Shown piece by piece: positions 11,743 to 23,252 of a DNA stretch of 64,000 nucleotides (position 1 is its first letter; every line of letters starts with the position of its first letter). Location: contig CM049312.1 of assembly GCA_026874595.1 (NCBI GenBank), positions 28,669,456 to 28,733,455 of the forward strand, written 5' to 3'. The notes beneath the pieces were generated by a model, which searched no databases, was not told the DNA's origin, and saw only the letters and a list, made by a program, of their open reading frames with translations. The stretch comes from Sipunculus nudus. Lineage: Eukaryota; Annelida; Sipuncula; Golfingiida; Sipunculidae. Made by a program: the position numbers and the translations under genes.

Positions 11743-13310
11743 TGAAAAGCAGAGCCCTAAAAGGATATATAGTGATCTCCGTGTCAGGCCGTCTGTCCAT
11801 CTTTTAGTCCATCTGTCAGTGATGCTTTCTTTCATGTGCAATATCTCAATAAGAACAGGCCTGATCTTTTTCATATTTACACTGAAGATAGATGCATATG
11901 AGGGCTCCAGACCTATAGAATTCCAGACCTGTCTGAATTCCAATTAATTAAATGGCTTTCAGAACACAATTCCAGACCAGAGCATTATCTGGGATTTTCT
12001 TCCATGCACGATATCTCACATAATCAAGCTTAATCTTTCTCAAATTCACTGATGATTGTGCCTATGAGGACTCCGTACCTGTTGCATTCCAGACCTGTCA
12101 GAATTCAAATACATTATATATGGCCACCAGGACACTCAGTAATTTTCTATCGCAGGGGAAATCTCAGTAAGGACAGGCTTGATCTTTCTCATATTCACAG
12201 AGTTGATTGGTGCCTCTGAGGACTCAATCCCTATCAAATTGCAGATCTATCAGAATTCCAATTTGGCCACAAGAGCACAATCAGTGACTTTCTTCTGTGT
12301 ATGATATCTCAATTAGAACATGTTTGACCTTTCTCAAAGGCACACAGATGTTTGGTGCCTATGAGGACTCCATCTCTATCAAATAGCAAATCTGTCAGAA
12401 TTCCAATATGGCCACAAGAGCACAATCAGTGACTTTCATCTGTGTATGATATCTCAACTAGAACATGTTTTACCTTTCTCAAATTCACAGAGATGATTGG
12501 TGCCTATGAGGAGTCCATCACTATTGAATTACAGACCTCTCTGAATTTTAATAAATTATATGGCTTCCAGAACACAATCAGTAATTTTCTATCACGCGGA
12601 AATCTCAACAAGAACAGGCTTGATCTTTCTCATTATTCAAGGGGATGATTGATGCCTATGAGGACTCAATCACTATCAAATTGCAGATCTATCAAAATTC
12701 CATTATTGCCACAAGTGCACAATCAGTGACTTTCTTCTGTGCATGATAACTCAACTCTAGAGAATTTTTTTTTATCGTTCTCAGGTTCACAGAGATGATT
12801 GGTGCCTAGAGGACTCACTTGCTATCGAATTACAGACCTGTCGGAATTCTAATATGGCCACCAGAACACAGTCGGGGATTCTCTTTAATGCACAATATCT
12901 CAGCAAGAACATGCTTTATCTTTCTCATATTCAAAAAGATTATTTGGGGATATGAGGTCTCCAATCAAATATGGTCATCAGAGCACAATCAGTGATTATC
13001 TTTCACACGCCATATCTCAACAAGAACATGCTTGATCCTTCTAAAATTCATAGGGATTAATGGAGCTATCAGTAGAGGGCTCCAGATCTAGACCCATCCA
13101 AGCACAGACCTGTCAGAATTCCAATATGGCTGCCAGAGCACATTCGCTGATTTTCTTTCATGCGTGATATCTCAACAAGAACATGCTTGACTTTTCTCAA
13201 AATCACAGGGATCTTTTGGGGGTATGAGGGCTCCAGACCTAGAGAATTGCAGACCTGTATAAAATCAAATAAGGCTGCCAGAGTACAATTAGTGATTTTC
13301 AAATTTGTAT
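11743..13310. repeat. Tandem array of about 147-bp repeats
   Basis: About ten diverged copies share the order CATGATATCTCAACAAGAAC, then TTGATCTTTCTCA, then GCCTATGAGGACTCCA, then CAGACCTGTCAGAATTCCAA, then GCCACCAGAGCACAATC. Spacing is roughly 145-155 bp. The short open frames in this stretch are the repeat read through and are not genes. It runs directly into the GTATCCCC-bounded element at 13322. Confidence 0.8.
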
Positions 13311-13321
13311 TGCACTCATTA

Positions 13322-16190
13322 TTGTATCCCCAGACAAAGTCGGGGGATACTATGTTGTCATACCGGTCCCGCCGCCGCCGCCACATATAAATCTTGTTGG
13401 CGCGATAACCCAAAAAATATTTCACGGAACTTTACCAAACTTGGTATATGTATAGATATGGGTAAGAGGACGACGCCTATTTAAAATGAGGTCATGACCT
13501 TTACTAGGAGAGTGTCCTTGACCTTGAATAGGTCCTATCTTGTGGAAAATCACACAAATTCTTTAATATCTCAAGAAATCTTGCATGGATTTATCCCAAA
13601 ATCAAGTTGATGGAAGATCATAGATAGGGTTGTCATGTTCCAGAAAATGGTGGCGCCACCTATTATTCTTTACTTGTTTTCATGCCGTTTAATACCCCCA
13701 AAATTGCCACCTTACAGTACTGTGAGCATTATAAGTCAAAAACTAATGGACAGATTTCTTTTATATTATGCATATACATAGGTATGGGTTATGGGATGAT
13801 GTTTATTTAAATTGGGGTCATGACCTTTCCTATGATAGTGGCCTTGACCTTGAATATTGCCATATATGGTGAAAATCACACACCTCTTATGATATCTCCA
13901 GTGTTGATAGCCATATGGATTTCAAACATGACTTATGTATGGCCCACCACTAAAGTAAGAACCCTATAGGTTCTAGGGTCATGAGGTCAAAGGTCAAGGT
14001 CACTGGACTGGCATTTTAAAAGATACTGTGGATGCATTTTAAGCCAAACTTTCATCCCAGGTCTTCCATCTTGAATATATAGCTCACTTGCCAATAGTGG
14101 ATGATCCATATAAATTTTGGGGTCACAAGGTCAAAGGTCAAGGCCACAGGAGCTATCTGTCCAAAAATTAGTTTCTGGATGATAATTCCTGCTTTTATTG
14201 ATGTATTGATTTCAAATTTGACTTATAAAGGTCCCATTGAAAAAGCAAAACTCCAATTGATTTTGGGGTCATGAGGTCAAAGGTCAAGGTCACAGGACAC
14301 ATCTTTAAAAAGATTGTGGATGCATTTTCAGCCAAACGTTTCATCTCAGACCTTTCATCTTGCACATATAAGTCATCTGCCAATAGAGGAAGACCCCTAT
14401 CATTTTTGAGGTCACAAGGTCAAAGGTGAAGGTTACAGGAGCCATCTGTCCAAAAATTAGTTTCTGGATGATAATTCCTGCTTTTATTGATGTATGGATT
14501 TCAAACTTGACTTGTATATGTCCCATTGGAAAAGCAAGACCCAAATTGATTTTGGGGTCATGAGGTCAAAGGTCAAGGTCACAGGACACATCTTTAAAAA
14601 GATGTGGATGCATTTTAAGCCAAACTTTCATCCCAGGTCTTCCATCTTGAATATATAGCTCACTTGCCAATAGTGAATAATCCATATAAATTTTGGGGTC
14701 ACAAGGTCAAAGGTCAAGGCCACAGGAGCTATCTGTCCAAAAAATTAGTTTCTGGGTGATAATTCCTTCTTTTATTGATGTATGAATTTCATACTTGACT
14801 TGTATTTGACCCATTGGAAAAGCAAGACCCGAATTGATTTTGGGGTCATGAGGTCAAAGGTCAAGGTCACAGGAAACCTCTTTAAAAAGGTTGTGGATGC
14901 AATTTCAGCCAAATAATTCATCTCAGATCTTTCATCTTGCACATATAGTTCACCTGCTAAGAGTGGAAGACCCCTATCAATTTTGAGGTCACAAGGTCAA
15001 AGGTGAAGGTCACAGGACCCATCTGTCCAAAAATTAGTTTCTGGATGATAATTCCTGCTTTTATTGATGTATGGATTTCAAACTTGACTTGTATATGTCC
15101 CATTGGAAAAGCAAGACCTGAATTGATTTTGGGGTCATGAGGTCAAAGGTCAGGGTCACAGGACACATTTTTAAAAAGATGTGGATGCATTTTCAGCCAC
15201 ACATTTCATCTCAGATCTTTCATCTTGCACATATAGCTCACCTGCCAAGAGAGGAAGAACCCTATCAATTTTGAGGTCACAGGGTCAAAGGTGAAGGTCA
15301 CAGGAGCCATCTGTCCAAAAATTAGTTTCTGGATGATAATTCCTTTTTTTATTGATGTATGGATTTCAATCTTGACTTGTATTTGACCCATTGGAAAAGC
15401 ATGACCAGAATTGATTTTGGGGTCATGAGGTCGAAGGTCAAGGTCACAGGACACATCTTTATAAAGATTGTTGATGCATTTTCAGCCAAACAATCTATCT
15501 CAGATCTTTCATCTTGCACATATAGTTCACCTGCCAAGAGTGAAAAACCCCTATCAATTTTGAGGTCACAAGTTCAAAGGTGAAGGTCACAGGAGCCATC
15601 TGTCCAAAAATTAGTTTCTGGATGATAATTCCTGCTTTTATTGATGTATGGTTTTCAAACTTGACTTGTATATGTCCCATTGGAAAAGCAAGACCAAAAT
15701 TGATTTTGGGGTCATGAGGTCAAAGGTCAGGATCACAGGACACATCTTTAAAAAGATGTGGATGCATTTTCAGCCAAACATTTCATCTCAGATCTTCCAT
15801 CTTGCACACATAGTTCTCCTGCCAAGAGAGGAAGAAAACTATCAATTTAAGGTCACAAGGTCAAAGGTGAAGGTCACAGGAGCCACCTGTTAAAAAAAAA
15901 AAATTAGTTTCTGGATGATCATTCCTGCTTTATTGATGTATAGATTTCAAACTTGACTTGCATATGTCCCATTGGAAAAGCAAGACCCAAATTGATTTTG
16001 GGGTCATGAGGTCAAAGATCAAGGTCACAGGACACATCTTTAAAAAGATCAAGGTCACAGGACCAACATCTTCAACAAGATTGTGGATTGTTAGATGGAA
16101 GAAACAATAAATATGCCAAGTGTCAGTATATGCTGCTAAAAATGGGGGTCTGTTCTTAAAGGGGGGGGCCTACTATGTCTGGGGATACTC
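13322..16190. mobile_element. Repeat element bounded by inverted GTATCCCCAGACA ends
   Basis: The left end has GTATCCCCAGACA, which also folds on itself with GTCGGGGGATAC. The right end has the inverse, TGTCTGGGGATAC (about 16176-16188). A GCCGCCGCC stretch follows the left hairpin, as in the repeat at 3173. The body is mostly the AGGTCA-rich tandem array listed separately. No coding capacity was found and the superfamily is unknown. Confidence 0.55.
13960..16085. repeat. 289-bp dimeric tandem array rich in AGGTCA direct repeats
   Basis: The marker TTAGTTTCTGGATGATAATT starts near 14168, 14457, 14745, 15034, 15322, 15611 and 15904, a spacing of about 289 bp. Each unit is two related halves of about 145 bp. 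Each half has a run of the form GGTCATGAGGTCAAAGGTCA followed by AGGTCACAGG. AGGTCA-A-AGGTCA is the DR1 layout of nuclear-receptor half-sites, and TCAAGGTCA is the extended monomer half-site. The likeness is seen directly; any regulatory use is inference. Confidence 0.85.
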
Positions 16191-16207
16191 TAGACAAGAA
16201 ATGTCTA

Positions 16208-18345
16208 GTTTCAAACATAATTTCATAAGTGGGCCAATTGCGATATTTCTGTACATTTATGTCCCACCCGTAACACCAGCATTTATTGTAATAGAAATCT
16301 TAATTATTTATCTTTTATGCATGTACATAATCTGGTATACTTATCATAGAAATCTCCCAGCTCCCACTTTCCTCCATGGTTAGATAATGATAAATCAATA
16401 TTACAAAGTTATCATAATCTGTCCCATCCGTAACACACACAGTGTTCCACCTAGCTGGTCAGCCTGGTCCCAGGTTTTACTTGATGGGAACTTTCTTTCA
16501 ACTTGCATGTACCTGAGGCAATGAGACACCTGAAAGGTAGAATAAGTTCAACCCAATAGTCTTACTATTAAATATGTTTAGATAAGAAGTGTTACGGGTG
16601 GGACATATTTGATAGAAATGTGGTTTTAATTAATATTAACATCAAATTTATACACTAATAAGACAATAAAATAAGTCACAAACCTTAAATATGCCATGGA
16701 CTATTGATAATCAAGACACAGTATATTTCTTTTTAGAATTTAAAATGAGTAATTTGTCAAATTTGCCAAAAGAATGTCTATGGAGGACCGTTACGGGTGG
16801 GACAAAGGCTGGTAATGCTATTTACTTTTACAACAGTTATGTTTTAATATTCCTCTTTATTGATCAATTTTATGGTGAGAAAATGCTATAAAATAATCTG
16901 CACAGTCATTCTGATAATTTTGATGAAAAGTTGCAGCAGTTAATTTAAAAAAAATAACCCTGCATGGCTACTCTTTGAAATAATTGCTAAAGATATGCTT
17001 ATTAGTACAGTCCATGAAACACTGTAAAAGTACAGTAAATGTAAAATAAATGTGCTCATGTTTTCCCAACCTTTCAATTTAGCCAGTTTCTTTTTTGGAA
17101 TCCATACCATTATTGTTACCATTATTGACCAGACCTGCCTTTAATGTCACTTTTCACTATATATATGTCTTTATCAACTAATTTACTAAAACATCTGTCA
17201 TTATATGCAGTTTCCCTTTATGATTTGCTTATATTTTAAATGATTTAAATAATATATAATGTTGAAAACATAGTAAATGAAATTAAATCCAGATTGATCC
17301 AGGGAAAGAAAATTTTTGGCATTAAATTTAAATAAATAACAATATGATAAATTGCCTTCCTAAAAATCCTAATTATTAACCAAATAGGCCTAAAAAGTAT
17401 ATAAAAACATATATTAAAAGTAAAGTATTACCTTTAAAATGAGTTGAAGAAGATACCATCAAAGTTAACATGAAAGGAGTTGTTCAATCTTATTTAATCT
17501 GCAGCAGGCTATATTCTTTGCCTTGTTACGGCTGGGAAAATGTTACGGGTGGGACACGTTACGGGTGGGACAAAATGATGTATCTTTGATATGCTGTATA
17601 ATAAATTCAGAGGACAGGCATACAGATTAGGCATGACAAAACAGTTCAGGTTTGTGCTTTTCTGTATAAAGGTTTAAGGTTTATCTTTTCTCTAATTTTA
17701 CACTGCTATTCCACTGTTACGGGTGGGACAGTTATGATTGACGATACCAACCTTTTTGGATGAAACACTTGATTCTGATTTGTTAGAGTAACATGTACCC
17801 CAGACACATATGAAATATTAATCTCACTTCTATTCTGGTCAGTGTAACACAAAATGCAATTCTTGGTTAATAATCATGACAATTGCAGCACTATCTGTTA
17901 TGGGTGGGACAAAAAAATATATTTTATTTTGACGAAGACATCATAATAGGTACCAAAATTCAAGTTTTGGATTTCTGTATCCCAAGTTTTGGATTTCTGT
18001 ATCCAAGTTACCTCTTCATGTAAACTTTCAACCCTACTACACTTTTTAAATTCATTCAGTAGCATGTATGCAGCTGATTATTAAGGTCTGCATGGTCGTA
18101 AAACTTATGGGTTTAAATGTGGACATGTTACGGGTGGGACAAATTGGCCCATAATTTGCTGCAAGTGGATAGAAACATCTTTTCTGTCACACTAAAAAGT
18201 GATGGATGTTAATGTCTGCATCATCTGTGATATTCTTAATTAGTAACTGCCTGACAAACAGCCTTATTTTTTTTTCATTAACCTCAGACACAGTCATGTA
18301 CAGATTTAGCGCGATTGGCCCATGTATATTATTTTTATGTTTCAG
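16208..18345. mobile_element. Element with terminal inverted repeats and recurrent GTTACGGGTGGGAC
   Basis: The left end (16230-16256) and right end (18296-18322) form a 27-bp inverted repeat with about 4-5 mismatches, centred on GGGCCAATT and TGTACA. Weaker matching extends some 20 bp outward. Inside, GTTACGGGTGGGAC or a one-base variant occurs nine times: inverted at 16261 and 16421, direct at 16591, 16790, 17542, 17558, 17716, 17897 and 18127, plus a degenerate copy at 17525. No clear target duplication and no coding region were found. Confidence 0.55.
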
Positions 18346-18346
18346 C

Positions 18347-18400
<54 letters not shown>
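18347..18400. repeat. (TA)n microsatellite
   Basis: Uninterrupted TA run at the right edge of the preceding element. It produces spurious Ile/Tyr open frames on both strands. Confidence 0.95.
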
Positions 18401-18402
<2 letters not shown>

Positions 18403-18795
18403 AATCCCAACGCAGTGTAGTTGTTTATAACATGAGAAGTCTCTGTGCATTTGTGATTGACACTTTCTTTTATGTATGGGTTTGACAAGATGCATCAATA
18501 TTGGAGCCAGTCTTTGGAGAGACATGGTTTGAGCTGGCTGAGCTCAGTGATATGACCATGACGTGAATCACTGCCTATTGTATAATATGTATAATGCATC
18601 AGCATGGAATTTTACTGCGGCTTATACCGCCTCCAGCACAAGGATCACTTGGTTCTGATATAAAAGCCACTTAAGTGGAAACCTTAAAACTCTGTGGCAG
18701 AATTAATGGCTAGTTTTCATAGCCTTTGTGATGTTTGATGTGAGATTGTATGCGACTTAAACCTGAAGGTTTTTTAAATGTGTTCATGGTTTGTT
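18401..18795. other. Unassigned stretch
   Basis: No coding segment or repeat was recognised between the microsatellite and the next Helentron-like element. Confidence 0.4.
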
Positions 18796-18799
18796 TTTT

Positions 18800-19270
18800 A
18801 GCTCAGCTGACTGTAAGTCAACTGAGGTATAGGAATGGCGCTTTGTCCGTCGTTCATCCAGCTGTCCGTTAGCAGGGCACAAATCATAACCGCTGGACCT
18901 AGAAACTTCTACGTGAATATCCAGGGAGGTAAATAATAAATCTCCTGGAAACCTGAAATTAGGTCGCTGCGACCTATATACTCTGAGCTATGGGGCTTGA
19001 AAGTACCCCCCAGAATAATCAAAAATATAATACAAAACCTCCAATATCTTGATAATTAATGCATGGATTGTCATGAATGTTGCCTTGAATATTGACCATG
19101 ACCAGTTTTGTCAGTTCCTGAAAAGTGGTGGCGCCACCTGTATTTTTTATTTTAACGAATATTTTTAAAATTTTTTTTACTGTAAAATGACAACAATCAT
19201 GTCAGTTTCTCAGCTGTAATCACATCAAGTGTCCCAAAACCTGGTGTGTTTATTGATCACAAGTGTCACC

Positions 19271-19302
<32 letters not shown>

Positions 19303-20310
19303 TCATCCGCCCATCCACACAAATTTGTTTCCAGATGATAACTCCAGGTTGTATTGACATATGGATTTCAAACTTGACTTACATATGGCCCACCACTAAA
19401 GCAAGAACCTATATGATTTTGGGGTCATGAGGTCAAAGGTCAAGGTCACAGGACAATCTTTTTTTTTTAAAAGATTATGGCTGCATTTTAAGTCAAATTT
19501 CATCCCAAACTTTCCATTTTGCACATTTAGCTGACTTGCCAGTATGGGGAGAGCATAAATGAATTTGGGGTCACATGGTCAAAGGTCAAAGTCACAGGGG
19601 CCATCTGTTAGTTTCCAGTTTAGTTTGACATATTGGTTTCAATTTTGACTTATATATGACCCACCAATAATGTTAGAACTCTTTTGATTTTGAGGTCATA
19701 AGGCCAATGGTCAAGGTCAGAGGACCAACTTCTTTAAAAAGATTGTAGACATATTTTTAGCCAAACTTTGTCCCAAACATTCTATCTTCCAGATGTTGCT
19801 CACCTGCCAATGCCCAATAGTGGAAGTAACTGATGGATTTTGGGGTCACAAGGTCATTGTCATGGGGGCCATCAATCCACATATTAGTTTCCAGATGATA
19901 ACACCAGTTAAGTTTGAAATATTGGTTTCAAACTTGACTTATATATGGCCCACCACTAAAGTAAGAACTGTGATTCTGGGGTCATGAGATCAAAGGTCTA
20001 GGTCACAGGACCCATTACTATAGAAAGATTATGGATGCATTTTAAGCCAAACTTTTTATCTCAATCCTTCCATCATCAGCATGTGGTGCACCTGCAAATA
20101 GGGGAAATTTCCTTTTGATTTTGGGGTCATAAGGTCAGAGGTTAAGGTCACAGGGCCCATCCATTCACAATTAGTTTATGGATGATAACTCTAGTTTGGG
20201 TAGACAGGTTGGCTTCAAACTGATCATAGGACCAATATTTTGGTAAACCTCATAAACATATATCCTTGTAGACAAATATAGCTGAGCGTCGAGACCCATG
20301 GGTCCCTAGT
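18800..20310 (+). mobile_element. Helentron-like element, family A, copy 2 (CTAG variant)
   Basis: The left end is AGCTCAGCTGACTG after T-rich DNA. The right end has GCTGAGCGTC, hairpin GACC-CATG-GGTC and CCTAGT. A TCTG microsatellite (19272-19302) and several GGTCAAAGGTCAAGGTCAC blocks lie inside. It is shorter than the copies at 5236 and 58206 and shares only their layout and block motifs. Confidence 0.55.
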
Positions 20311-20415
20311 TATATGTGTAACACAGATGGAGATGTGTGCTATGGGTTTGCTTGTACAGTCTTAGCTTTGTAAAGTTTTGAAATGCCGTGCTAGTCTGTT
20401 ACTTACAAAAGTAAT

Positions 20416-20572
20416 GTAAATGGTTGACATCTTTTGAAAAAGACTAGCTGTGTGTGGGTTCTTGTACACAAGCTTTCACCTGTACACCTGAGGAAGGGGG
20501 CTGAGCACCCGAAAGCTTGTGTACAAGAACCCACACACAGCTAGTCTTATTCAAAAGGTGTCAACCATTTAC
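20416..20572. repeat. Long hairpin: 62-bp inverted repeat with 33-nt loop
   Basis: The left arm (20416-20477) and right arm (20511-20572) are reverse complements with two mismatches. The loop (20478-20510) contains CCTGAGGAAG and GAGCACCC. The word ACAGTCTTAGCTTTG occurs just upstream (20356-20370) and overlaps the end of the right arm (20571-20585), so the hairpin is bracketed by a 15-bp direct repeat. Confidence 0.9.
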
Positions 20573-20589
20573 AGTCTTAGCTTTGGTGT

Positions 20590-21165
20590 TATTACCTGTT
20601 TTATTGCTCTCTTTGGGCCCCAGTCAGGAAGTTCCCTCCATAGCTATGTCCTATTCTGCAGACCCGACTCTGACATATATATATACCAATATATCATCCC
20701 TTTCTACACATGCATGCATTTATAATTATACACACAATTTTAGAGACCTTTGTGTATAAGTGTTATATTAAAGTCACATTGTTGTGATAATATTGTCTCA
20801 TCATTATAGCTGTATAGCTTAAATCTCTTCTCTTTTAGGACTAGAGCTTTAAATATAAACTGCCAATTTGCTGGTAATGTTAAATTGGGTTTTACAGAGT
20901 CACAGTGGCCTTATTTCCTTATATTAAGATCATTAGCTGGAAAACAGATGCCCTCATTGATTCACAAGGGGTTAGGGCATGCAATATGATCATATGTAAT
21001 TCTTTCATATTTTTAATCTGAGCTTACCATGATCTGCTCATAATTCTGATATATATCAATTGAATCAAACAGGCAAATACAGCCGCTCTACAGAGAATCA
21101 GTGTCACATTTAAATGCAATTTATGTGACATATATTTGTAGCTCCATGCTCTAAGAAGTGAAATA
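20590..21165. other. Unassigned stretch
   Basis: AT-rich sequence with no recognised coding segment or repeat. Confidence 0.4.
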
Positions 21166-21169
21166 TTAA

Positions 21170-21667
21170 AGGGGCTCACTCACCTATAAAGCATGTTGAA
21201 TTTACATGAAAAAAATAGCTTCTTCCCTTTCAAATAAATTTGTACATGCCAGAATATTGCTTTGAAACCATTTGCTTACTCCTGTAAACAAGTGTTAAAA
21301 CAGTGAATTGGGCACAATCACAGTTGTAAACATAAAACACAGCTCATGCATCGCCCAGCCACAACAGTTGTTAATTAGGAGATGCAATGACAAACTTGGC
21401 CCAGAAAATGTTATTCATGTTCCTGCTGGCTGAAACATCATGTGCTGCAGCTCACAATCGCACCTCCGGTCAGGTGGCCTTGTTATGGTAAACAGACGCA
21501 CATGACTGTGTTTACCAACATGCAGAGCCATAACAAGGTGTTAAACAGCTGTATGCGAGATGCTGAGACCGTGTGCTGCAATTTTTTGCTGGAAAACTAT
21601 TGTATAAAGGAAAACTGAACTGATAGTGTGAAATTATAGGGGTAAAATTGCTCCTGATTATGTCCCT
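21170..21667. mobile_element. TTAA-flanked MITE, diverged relative
   Basis: TTAA at both edges (21166-21169 and 21668-21671), left end AGGGGCTCACTCACCTA, right end GATTATGTCCCT. The edges match those of the MITEs at 8560 and 42196, but the interior is different. Non-coding. Confidence 0.55.
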
Positions 21668-21994
21668 TTAATATATATATCATTAAAAGAGTACTGAACA
21701 TAAATCTGTGTCTGTAGTGCATGGTCATATGGTGGCCCATATAAACTGTTAAATTAGTATCTGGGTATTTGGGTCTCTTAGTTTTGATAATTAAAAAAAA
21801 TCTAATAAAAAATTTAGACCACCAATTATAAATAGCAAAATATTTACAAGAACTTGTGAATGTTAAACTACAGAGGCTTGGTTTTAATAAATCTGCTCTA
21901 TATATGGGATGGTGTCAGACTCTACCCAGAATAGACATCACTTATATTTTCCATTAATTCATATTTTATTTATGTACATGCTTGTGTCTTGCAG

Positions 21995-23151
21995 GTGCAG
22001 TTGCATTGAATGCAGGAAAAGACTGAGAAAACAGGACTAGAATATTGATTTCTCGCAGACTGCCAGACAGAGTCATGTCAGGCTCAGTGTAGGAATGAAC
22101 AGGATGGAAACTGCACATGTGAGCCTGCGCTAGTCAGTAGTGAGTGCTGTCCTTGACATGGATGTTTAAAAATCTTACCAGTTGAAGCGTTGGCGTGTGA
22201 CTGACAGTTGGCCTAAGAGGAAGGTCCCACATGTCGTGGGAAGGCTGCGCTGAAGGATACCATCATAGCATGTTGCTGAATGGTGCCAACCTAAGCCTGA
22301 AAAAAAATCTGAAATTGACTGTGCAGAACCAAAGATAAGGTCTCAAAATTGCTTTGTCTTTTCATCTTCTCTGGTGATAATCTGATTTGATCAGATCGGG
22401 AACTCTGGATATTTCTGGCAAATTGTCAGACAAGATGGTTATAGCTAGCATGTGTCGTGTGTCGATGATTTATATCTGAGTAACAGAGACTTGGCAAGAG
22501 GAAGTGCTTATATATTCACACCAAGTGACTGGTATTGTACACATTTTACAGTGCTTATGCACTTAATGCACTACCTTGTAATGGTTAGATAAAAAAAAAC
22601 GGGCTTGATCAACAGCACAGACATTATCTGGAGCAAGTTGCATTTTTGGTTCTGCATAACAAGCTGCCGGCCACGTCTAGAGCATCACCAGGGTGACACA
22701 GCTGTCAAATTTGTAAACATCAGATAAGACGTACACACGGAACTATAAATACAAGATTTACACGTAGCTTCCTCATTTCAAAAACGAGGAGTTAAACCAG
22801 TGGATCATACGAATGGGATATATATAATATCTGACTGAAACTTGTGTGAAATATCTGACTGAAACTTGTGTGAAATCTCATTGGACTTGAGGTATTACTG
22901 CACAGGATTTTGAAGTCACTGAAGTATTGGGATTTGTTTCATATTGAAACCTTTGTTATATATCTTTTTGATTGTACCAGTATTTGAAATAGGAAATCTC
23001 ATGTGGCTTTAACAAATTAGATATCATTGTTCTGACAAAGCCTCATTTGTACTCTGACAATTTAGATACCGGTATAGTTGTTGGTGGGTTTCTTCACACA
23101 CATTTGAAGGATTTATCTTTTAACAAGAGAGGTATTTGGTGAAGATTCACA
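21995..23151 (+). other. Probable 5' UTR region of PHKG
   Basis: A splice acceptor-like site (CTTGTGTCTTGCAG, ending 21994) precedes about 1.16 kb without obvious repeats, running up to the start codon at 23152. In-frame stops, the nearest a TGA at 23140-23142, show that it is not coding. Whether it is one exon or several cannot be told from sequence. No TATA box or transcription start was identified. A cDNA would settle it. Confidence 0.35.
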
Positions 23152-23252
23152 ATGACCATGTTGGATGACGTGATCCAGGGAGAAGACCTGCCTGATTATA
23201 TGCAGGCAAAAGGGTTCTATGCTCAGTATGAGCCGAAGGAGATCCTAGGGAG
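23152..23252 (+). CDS. PHKG: Phosphorylase b kinase gamma catalytic subunit, coding exon 1
   Basis: Encodes residues 1-33 and the first two bases of Arg34. The kinase phosphorylates and activates glycogen phosphorylase in response to calcium and cAMP signalling, within a cytosolic alpha-beta-gamma-delta complex. The segment ends FYAQYEPKEILGR, matching the N-terminus of PHKG just before the glycine loop. The start ATG has A at -3 and an in-frame TGA 12 bases upstream, and no earlier in-frame ATG is possible. The donor is AG|GTAAGT. Vertebrates have two paralogues (PHKG1, PHKG2); invertebrates generally have one, so no number is assigned. The eight exons described here keep phase throughout (807 bases, 269 codons), which argues for an intact gene. 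Confidence 0.92.

Noticed and set aside
13960-16085. Possible CRISPR-like array
   Set aside because: Units of about 289 bp are homologous along their whole length, with no unique spacers, and the setting is an animal genome.
20478-20520. Hammerhead ribozyme core (CTGAGGA...GAAA) in the hairpin loop
   Set aside because: There is an extra base after CTGAGGA, and no consistent stems I and III or cleavage-site UH could be placed. It would need a covariance-model search.
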